Assembly: GCA_031379365.1 (NCBI GenBank)
Contig: JANNFB010000309.1
Span: 1-5,841, forward strand
Reading direction: 5' to 3'
Source: CADEEN01 sp031379365
Lineage (GTDB): Bacteria; Pseudomonadota; Gammaproteobacteria; Burkholderiales; Burkholderiaceae_C
DNA length: 5,841 nucleotides
The notes below the pieces were generated by a model. That model had not been told where the DNA came from and did not search any database. It was given only the letters and a program-made list of their open reading frames with translations. The translations under genes and the position numbers were made by a program. Shown here piece after piece: positions 1 through 4,302 of this stretch. Numbering within the stretch: position 1 is the first letter of the stretch; every line of letters starts with the position of its first letter.

Positions 1-234
1 CGCGCTTCGTGCACTGACTCGGCGCGACTGTCTGACCACAGTGAGCGCAGCGAACGGCGGGAGTTTCGCGACGGGGCCTCGAAGCCGAGCAGCGCAAGGC
101 AGTCGCAGCGAAGCGAAGACCGCCTCAGCTAAGCGCTGCGCTCGGCCCGGTGGCCCCGTTGCCGCGCCGCCATGTCGCGAGCAGTTCGTCAAGGTCCGCG
201 ATGGGCCGAGAGCAGCCCGGCAGCAGGCGGTTGC
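1..234. other. Left-edge region without a convincing complete gene; GC-rich inverted repeats
   Basis: No open frame here reads like a conserved protein. Plus-strand frame 1 is open from the window edge to a TAA at 130-132. It gives an Arg/Ser/Glu-rich 43-residue tail with repeated Ser-Glu-Arg units, and could be the end of a gene entering from the left or only a translated repeat. Bases 84-95 can pair with 133-146 (7 bp plus 5 bp, with a 2-base bulge). In addition, 43-52 is an exact inverted repeat of 134-143. Short motifs of the GCAGCGAA type recur through 43-118. This looks like intergenic repeat or structured DNA downstream of the minus-strand permease. No T-run was found that would mark a canonical terminator. 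Confidence 0.5.
84..146. repeat. Imperfect inverted repeat able to form a long stem-loop
   Basis: GCCGAGC at 84-90 pairs with GCTCGGC at 140-146, and AGCGC at 91-95 pairs with GCGCT at 133-137. Two bases (138-139) are left as a bulge and 96-132 form the loop. An alternative pairing uses CGCAGCG at 104-110 with CGCTGCG at 134-140, so the right arm could switch partners. There is no following T-run. It may be a dispersed extragenic repeat, or a folding signal at the 3' end of flanking transcripts; its function is unknown. Confidence 0.45.
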
Positions 235-981
235 TCAGCGCAACCCGTCCCACAGCAGTTTCACTCCGGTGAGGAACATGCCGGTGTAGGCGATGCGGTA
301 GAACCAGTCTGCGGCGATGCGCCGGGTGGCCCAGATGCCGAGCCAGACGCCGAGCGGCGCCAGCGGCACCAGCACCAGAGAGGTGAGCAGGATCTGGGCA
401 TCGAACAAGCCCAGGCCGGCATAGGGAATCCACTTCGACAGGTTCAGCACGCCGAAAAGGACGGCCATCGTGGCGGTATAGCGCAGCGGCTCCATGCGCA
501 GTGGCAACACATAGGCCGCCAGCGGCGGGCTGCCGGCATGGGCCACGAAACTGGTGAAGCCGCCGGCGATGCCGAGCAGGAAGCCCACTGCCTTGGGGGG
601 CGGCGGCGCATCGCGGCGCAGCGGGAACAGCAGGCGCTGGGCCAGAAAGAGCAGCGTGAGGCCGCCGACCACCGCTGCCACGGTCTTGCTGGACAAGACC
701 CCGAACAACAAGGTGCCGACCAGGGTGCCGAGCAAGCCGGCCGGCAGGAGCAGGCGCAGCAGGGCGCGGTCACGTTCGCGCCAGAGCTGGCGGATGCCGG
801 TGATGTCCATCACCAGCAGCAGCGGCAGCATGACGGCCGCCGCTTGCGGTACCGGCATCGACAAGGCCAGCAGCGGCGTCGCGAGCGACCCGAAGCCGAT
901 CAGGAAGCCGCTCTTGGCCACCCCCATCAACAGCACCGCGGGCACGGCCACGGCGTAGAACCAGGGGTCGTCGATCAGCAT
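235..981 (-). CDS. TauE/SafE family inner-membrane permease (sulfite exporter-like)
   Basis: This is a predicted 248-residue polytopic inner-membrane protein of the TauE/SafE type (formerly DUF81). Members have been linked to export or uptake of sulfite, sulfoacetate and related sulfur-containing or organic anions. The substrate here cannot be told from sequence. The protein is almost entirely hydrophobic helices separated by short basic loops, for example RERDR near residue 70 and LRRDAPPPPK at 121-130. It contains the family-like Gly/Pro-rich elements VAKSGFLIGFGSLATP (21-36) and GGFTSFVAHAGSPP (140-153). The two halves look like the usual internal repeat, and the length is normal for the family. 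The ATG at 981 was chosen because GAGG lies 6 bases upstream of it. Upstream in-frame starts at 1020 and 1074 would run into the divergent DUF1841 gene. It appears to be a single-gene unit. Confidence 0.88.
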   Translation of the reverse strand: MLIDDPWFYAVAVPAVLLMGVAKSGFLIGFGSLATPLLALSMPVPQAAAVMLPLLLVMDITGIRQLWRERDRALLRLLLPAGLLGTLVGTLLFGVLSSKTVAAVVGGLTLLFLAQRLLFPLRRDAPPPPKAVGFLLGIAGGFTSFVAHAGSPPLAAYVLPLRMEPLRYTATMAVLFGVLNLSKWIPYAGLGLFDAQILLTSLVLVPLAPLGVWLGIWATRRIAADWFYRIAYTGMFLTGVKLLWDGLR

Positions 982-1018
982 CCGGGGCCTCGCGAGAACA
1001 CCGCACAATTGTCGGACC

Positions 1019-1450
1019 ATGTTCGCCCCTTCCCAGCACGATGTGCGCCGCTTCTTCTGCGAAACGCACAGCAAGCAACGCCAGGCCCTGCCCCTGACGC
1101 CGATGGAGTCTCTGGCGGCGCAGTGGATCGCCGAACACCCCGAGTACCACGCCGAGTTGAGTGACGTGACGGCGGCGCTGGCGGCGAGCTACACCGTCGA
1201 GGACGGCCGCAGCAACCCCTTCCTGCACCTGTCGATGCACCTGACCATCACCGAACAGGTGGCGATCGACCAGCCGCGCGGTATAAAGCAGGCTTTCGAT
1301 TTGCTGGCCGCCCGCCTGGGCTCGGCCCACGAGGCCCAGCACCAGGTGATGGAATGCCTGGGCGACATGATCTGGACCTCACAGCGCTCGGGCGCGCCAC
1401 CCGACGGGCATGCTTACCTGGAATGCGTGCGCCGGCGCGCGACCGTTTAG
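1019..1450 (+). CDS. DUF1841 family protein
   Basis: This is a soluble 143-residue protein that I recognise as DUF1841, a family of small proteins of unknown function found mainly in beta- and gammaproteobacteria. Visible hallmarks are the N-terminal FAPSQHDVRRFFCE segment (2-15), then PLTPMESLAAQWIAEHPEYH (25-44). The most conserved-looking block is NPFLHLSMHLTITEQVAIDQ (66-85), followed by a C-terminal segment around MECLGDMIW. There is no signal peptide or membrane segment. The ATG at 1019 gives the family's usual beginning (MF-P-S), but no clear Shine-Dalgarno sequence precedes it, so translation may be weak or near-leaderless. The gene is divergent from the permease with a gap of only 37 bases, and convergent with the response regulator downstream. 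No function is proposed. Confidence 0.9.
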   Translation: MFAPSQHDVRRFFCETHSKQRQALPLTPMESLAAQWIAEHPEYHAELSDVTAALAASYTVEDGRSNPFLHLSMHLTITEQVAIDQPRGIKQAFDLLAARLGSAHEAQHQVMECLGDMIWTSQRSGAPPDGHAYLECVRRRATV

Positions 1451-1493
1451 CGACCCTCGCGCCCACGCGCCGAGCCGCCAGGATGGCTGCCCG

Positions 1494-2129
1494 TTACTCG
1501 CCCACCAGACCGTTGCGGATCGCGTAGACCGTCAACTCGGCATTGTTGGCCAGGCCGAGCTTCTGCAGCACGCGAGCGCGGTAGACCGACACCGTCTTGG
1601 GCGACAGGCTGAGCTCCGTGGCAATGTCGGACAAGCGCTTGCCCGAGGCGATCATCGTCAGGGTCTGCAACTCGCGGTCCGACAAGCTGTCGTGGGCCTG
1701 CTCGGGCGTGGGCGAGGTCAGGCTCTCCACCAGCATCTGTGCAATCTCGGGCGTGACGTACTTGCGCCCCTGCGCCACCGTGCGCACGGCCTGTACGATG
1801 ATCTGCGGGTCGCCCGCCTTGTTGACGTAGCCATAAGCGCCGCCACGCAGGGCGCGGATCGCGTATTGGTCTTCCGGGAACATGCTGACCACCAGCACCT
1901 TGACCGGGTTGCCTTCGTCCTTGAGCACCTGCAGCACGTCCAGACCGCTGCGCCCGGGCATGTTGATGTCGAGCACAAGCACATCGCAGCGCGTGCCGCG
2001 CATCAGGCTGCGCAACTCGCCGTACTCGCCGGCCTCGCCGACCACGCGGATGTCGACCGCTTCGGCCAGGGTGTTGCGAATGCCGCGCCGGATCAGCGCG
2101 TGGTCGTCGCAAAGAATGACTTCAATCAT
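1494..2129 (-). CDS. NarL/FixJ-type response regulator (REC plus LuxR-type HTH)
   Basis: This is a 211-residue DNA-binding response regulator, the presumed output of the kinase encoded just upstream. The receiver domain spans about 2-118, with acidic pocket D8/D9, phosphoacceptor D54 (in VLDINMPGRSG), S82 at the conserved Ser/Thr position and K104. Residues 148-208 form a LuxR/GerE-type helix-turn-helix: LSDRELQTLTMIASGK, then LSDIATELSLSPKTVSVYRA, then LQKLGL, with N195 close behind. All phosphotransfer residues are present, so it should be regulated by phosphorylation and bind DNA as a dimer. Its ATG overlaps the stop codon of the kinase gene (ATGA), which implies translational coupling and one transcript. 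The target genes cannot be read from the window; the divergent chemotaxis operon is one possibility. The TAA at 1494-1496 faces the end of the DUF1841 gene 43 bases away. Confidence 0.95.
   Translation of the reverse strand: MIEVILCDDHALIRRGIRNTLAEAVDIRVVGEAGEYGELRSLMRGTRCDVLVLDINMPGRSGLDVLQVLKDEGNPVKVLVVSMFPEDQYAIRALRGGAYGYVNKAGDPQIIVQAVRTVAQGRKYVTPEIAQMLVESLTSPTPEQAHDSLSDRELQTLTMIASGKRLSDIATELSLSPKTVSVYRARVLQKLGLANNAELTVYAIRNGLVGE
2126..2129 (-). other. ATGA stop/start overlap coupling kinase and regulator
   Basis: On the minus strand these four bases read ATGA. The TGA ends the kinase and the ATG starts the response regulator. This arrangement usually gives translational coupling and near-equal synthesis, which fits a cognate kinase/regulator pair. 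Confidence 0.9.
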
Positions 2130-3274
2130 CGATCGTCCCAGGCCGCAGGGTCGTGGGCGCCCCGGTCGAAGCCAGTATCACTGAAGCCGGTGTCGAGCGC
2201 GTACGGCCCGATGGGCACCGACACGATCAAAGTCGTTCCGCCCGTGTTGCCCGACAAATCGACCCAGCCACCGACCGTTTCGGCGCGCTCGCGCAAGCCA
2301 CGCAGGCCGAAGCTCTTGGCCTTGGCCAGGTCTTCGGCTTTCAGGCCGCAACCGTTGTCACTGACTTCGATCGACAGCACGCCGCTGGCGAGCGAGACAT
2401 CGATGGCCACCTTGCTGGCCTGCGCGTGCTTGCTGACATTGGTCAGCGCCTCCTGCACCGTGCGGTAAGCCACCAGCGGCACGCCGGTGGGCAAGTCGAG
2501 ATGCTCGTCGGTGGTGCGGAACGCACACACGATGCCGGTGCGCTTCTCGAAACGCAGGGCCATCCACTGCAGGGCGGCCACCAGGCCCTGCTCCAGAATG
2601 GCCGGGCGCAAGTTCTGCATGACGCGCTGGCTGGCTTCGATGGCATGGGCCGTCATCTCGATGGCCGACTGCACCCGCTGCTGCAGCGCCGGCGCCTGCG
2701 CATGGCGGGCGATCCAGGCCAGGTCGAAGTTCAGCGCAGTGAGCGCCCCGCCGACGTCGTCATGCAGCTCGCGCGCGATGGCGGCGCGCTCGCGCTCGAC
2801 GCTGGTTTGTAAGTGCTGCGCCAACTCGGACAGTTGCTGGCGCGACGCCGCGAGTTCGCGGTCGGCGGCGACGCGGGCGCGGCGGGTTTCATTCGCCTCG
2901 ATGGCCTGGTCCAGCGCCGGCGACAAGCGCGCCAGGTTGCTCTTGAGCAAATAGTCATTCGCGCCGTTACGCATCGCCTGGACCGCGGTTTCCTCGCCGA
3001 TCTCTCCCGAGACGATGATGAACGGCAGCAGGCGGCCGCTGGCCTTGAGGATCTCCAGCGCCGCCAGACCCGAGAAGCCGGGCAGGTTGTAGTCCGACAG
3101 GATGGCGTCCCAGTCTTCCTCCAGCGCCGCCACGAAACCGGCCTCGGTCTCGTCGCGCAGGGTCTGCACCGAGCGACCGTCGGCCGTCAGATGGGCCAGC
3201 GCCAGGACGTGGTCGATCTCCGAGTCTTCGAGGTGCAGCACTCGCAGGCTGCGTTGGCGGGGCAAGGGGGCCAT
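2126..3274 (-). CDS. Hybrid histidine kinase: N-terminal receiver, HisKA_3 and HATPase
   Basis: This is a cytoplasmic histidine kinase of the NarX/DegS-like HPK7 class with an N-terminal receiver. Numbering is from the GTG at 3304; subtract 10 for the ATG at 3274. The receiver domain (about 20-135) has acidic E26/D27, phosphoacceptor D71 (SDYNLPGFSG), S99 and K121. A helical, probably coiled-coil linker covers about 136-175. The HisKA_3 motif RELHDDVGGALTAL follows, with phosphoacceptor H181. The ATPase domain has an N box around N289 (EALTNVSKHA), a DNGCGL G1 box at 316-321 and GLRGLRER at 333-340. No transmembrane segment or other sensor domain is visible, so the input is probably phosphorylation of the receiver by another kinase. 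The ATG at 3274 and the GTG at 3304 both lack a good ribosome site; I took the ATG. The stop overlaps the start of the response regulator. Confidence 0.92.
   Translation of the reverse strand: MAPLPRQRSLRVLHLEDSEIDHVLALAHLTADGRSVQTLRDETEAGFVAALEEDWDAILSDYNLPGFSGLAALEILKASGRLLPFIIVSGEIGEETAVQAMRNGANDYLLKSNLARLSPALDQAIEANETRRARVAADRELAASRQQLSELAQHLQTSVERERAAIARELHDDVGGALTALNFDLAWIARHAQAPALQQRVQSAIEMTAHAIEASQRVMQNLRPAILEQGLVAALQWMALRFEKRTGIVCAFRTTDEHLDLPTGVPLVAYRTVQEALTNVSKHAQASKVAIDVSLASGVLSIEVSDNGCGLKAEDLAKAKSFGLRGLRERAETVGGWVDLSGNTGGTTLIVSVPIGPYALDTGFSDTGFDRGAHDPAAWDDR
2168..2197 (-). repeat. Imperfect 15-base tandem duplication in the kinase C-terminus
   Basis: Bases 2168-2182 and 2183-2197 are imperfect 15-base copies sharing the GAAGCC core. 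On the coding strand they encode the repeated residues DTGF-S-DTGF just after the end of the ATPase domain. The duplication is in frame and lies in a tail that does not look conserved, so it is probably neutral. Confidence 0.55.
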
Positions 3275-3343
3275 GGGCGACGGGTGGGCGCGGGTCGGGC
3301 GCACAAAGCGGGCAATTGCACCGACTTTATCCCGGTGATCGAC

Positions 3344-3371
3344 TCAATGAAGCCGCGACGGCTGCCGAGAA
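3344..3371 (+). promoter_or_regulatory. Candidate sigma-28 (FliA)-type promoter for the chemotaxis operon
   Basis: GCCGAGAA at 3364-3371 matches 7 of 8 bases of the sigma-28 -10 consensus GCCGATAA. TCAA at 3344-3347, 16 bases upstream, resembles the TAAA core of the -35 element (3 of 4; the usual spacing to the -10 is about 15). It lies in the divergent region between the kinase and the CheZ-like gene and would give a leader of roughly 80 bases. Flagellar and chemotaxis genes are often under this sigma factor. This is a match by eye only. Confidence 0.35.
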
Positions 3372-3458
3372 TGACGCCAAGACTATGTGCCTTCCCGCGC
3401 ACCCCGGGCTGATCTTCGGCTCGGGCCGCCGCGACTCACCCCTTCAACAAGACCCTCC

Positions 3459-3905
3459 ATGACGGCCTTCGAAGCAAGCTCAGCCCACGCTGGCGACTCG
3501 GTCAGCCCGGTCCGGGATGTGGAACTGCAAGACCACCTGATGGCGGTCACGAATGATCTGGAACGCCTGCAAGGCCTGCTCACCGATGCCTGCGAAACCC
3601 TGATGGAAGGCTTTCTGGGCGTCACCCACCAGTTGCAAAGCCTGCAAGTCGTCAAGCCGGCCAACAGCGCGGCCATCGAGCAGGCGGTCAAGCACCTTGC
3701 CAGCACGGCCAGGGCCCTGCAGTTTCAGGACATGTCGACGCAATTGATCGCCCACACCAGCCAACGCGTTCGCTACTGCGCCAGCGTGTTGGCGCGGGAC
3801 GCTTTCTCCGACGACGACGACGACGGGCTGCTCGAGCCCGCGCCGCTGCGTCCCAACCCTGTCACCCAATCTGAAGTTGCCACCGGCTTCGTCGAACTTT
3901 TCTAG
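3459..3905 (+). CDS. Small CheZ-like chemotaxis protein, probable CheY-P phosphatase
   Basis: This is a 148-residue helical soluble protein, first gene of the chemotaxis operon. Residues 20-112 look like a long helical hairpin. It contains LQFQDMSTQLI (87-97), closely resembling the CheZ active-site helix, where an Asp and a Gln four residues apart (D143 and Q147 in E. coli) contact CheY; here they are D91 and Q95. An acidic run (D118-D122) and a Pro-rich linker (126-134) follow. The end, TQSEVATGFVELF, resembles the C-terminal CheY-binding peptide of CheZ, which also ends in Phe. The position ten bases before cheY supports dephosphorylation of CheY-P. E. coli CheZ is 214 residues, so this is compact. 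The ATG at 3459 lacks a strong ribosome site; a GTG at 3387 would add 24 Arg/Pro-rich residues and looks less likely. CheZ-type function is inferred from motifs and context. Confidence 0.75.
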   Translation: MTAFEASSAHAGDSVSPVRDVELQDHLMAVTNDLERLQGLLTDACETLMEGFLGVTHQLQSLQVVKPANSAAIEQAVKHLASTARALQFQDMSTQLIAHTSQRVRYCASVLARDAFSDDDDDGLLEPAPLRPNPVTQSEVATGFVELF

Positions 3906-3914
3906 GAGAAAAAC
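3906..3914 (+). promoter_or_regulatory. Ribosome binding site of cheY, adjoining the upstream stop codon
   Basis: The stop codon TAG at 3903-3905 runs directly into GAGAAAAAC before the ATG at 3915, so that AGGAGA (3904-3909) forms a strong Shine-Dalgarno sequence overlapping the stop. This ties cheY translation closely to that of the CheZ-like gene and is the best ribosome site in the window. Confidence 0.75.
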
Positions 3915-4277
3915 ATGTACTCGATCCTTGCCGTGGACGATTCGGCCTCGATGCGACAGATGGTGAGCTTCACCCTGAAGAACGCCGGCTTCAACGTGGT
4001 GGAGGCCGTCGATGGCCAAGACGCTTTCGAAAAAGCCAACAGCCGCGACTTCAACCTCGTGCTAACCGACCAGAACATGCCGCGCCTGGACGGCATTGGC
4101 CTGACCAAGAAGCTGCGCGAGAACCCCAAGTTCAAGACCACGCCGATCCTGATCCTGACCACCGAGTCGAGCGATCAGATGAAGCAGGCCGGGCGTGCCG
4201 CAGGCGCAACGGGCTGGCTGGTCAAGCCCTTCGACCCGGCCAAGCTGATCGAAGTCATCGGCAAGGTCATTCGCTGA
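3915..4277 (+). CDS. cheY: CheY-type single-domain chemotaxis response regulator
   Basis: This is a 120-residue stand-alone receiver domain. In chemotaxis, CheA-phosphorylated CheY binds the flagellar switch (FliM) and changes the direction or speed of rotation. Visible residues are the acidic pair D8/D9 (ILAVDDSASMRQM), phosphoacceptor D52 (LTDQNMPRLDG), switch Thr T82 (ILTTES) and K104 (WLVKPF), so it should be phosphorylatable. W101 sits where E. coli CheY has the switch Tyr106. There is no output domain. The gene lies 9 bases after the CheZ-like gene, with a strong AGGAG ribosome site, and 25 bases before cheA, so the three form one operon. A more general receiver acting with CheA on another target, such as pili or biofilm, is possible, since no flagellar gene is in the window. 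Confidence 0.92.
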   Translation: MYSILAVDDSASMRQMVSFTLKNAGFNVVEAVDGQDAFEKANSRDFNLVLTDQNMPRLDGIGLTKKLRENPKFKTTPILILTTESSDQMKQAGRAAGATGWLVKPFDPAKLIEVIGKVIR

Positions 4278-4288
4278 GACGGCGACGC

Positions 4289-4293
4289 AAGGA
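4289..4293 (+). promoter_or_regulatory. Ribosome binding site of cheA
   Basis: AAGGA lies 9 bases before the ATG at 4303. It supports this start, which gives the normal short lead-in to the CheA Hpt domain. Confidence 0.6.
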
Positions 4294-4302
4294 ATTCAGA
4301 GC

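Noticed and set aside
982..1074. Upstream start sites for the permease (1020 or 1074)
   Set aside because: They would overlap the DUF1841 start and add a non-membrane Arg/Cys-rich leader; the ATG at 981 has GAGG at good spacing.
172..1164. Plus-strand open frame of 330 codons across the permease
   Set aside because: The Gln/Arg/His/Gly-rich composition is typical of an antisense shadow. The minus-strand permease has coherent membrane helices and a ribosome site.
1451..1493. Possible bidirectional terminator between the convergent DUF1841 and regulator genes
   Set aside because: Only short GC stems (such as GCGC/GCGC) and no T-runs are present, so no intrinsic terminator is supported.
1410..2468. 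Plus-strand open frame of 352 codons across the response regulator
   Set aside because: It is antisense to a textbook receiver/LuxR regulator and to the kinase ATPase domain, and its composition is that of a shadow frame.
3305..3343. Sigma-28 or sigma-70 promoter for the kinase on the minus strand (TAAAGTCG element)
   Set aside because: No matching second element was found at acceptable spacing.
3387..3458. GTG start extending the CheZ-like protein by 24 residues
   Set aside because: The extension is Arg/Pro-rich with no clear ribosome site. It would also start right after the candidate promoter. It cannot be fully excluded.
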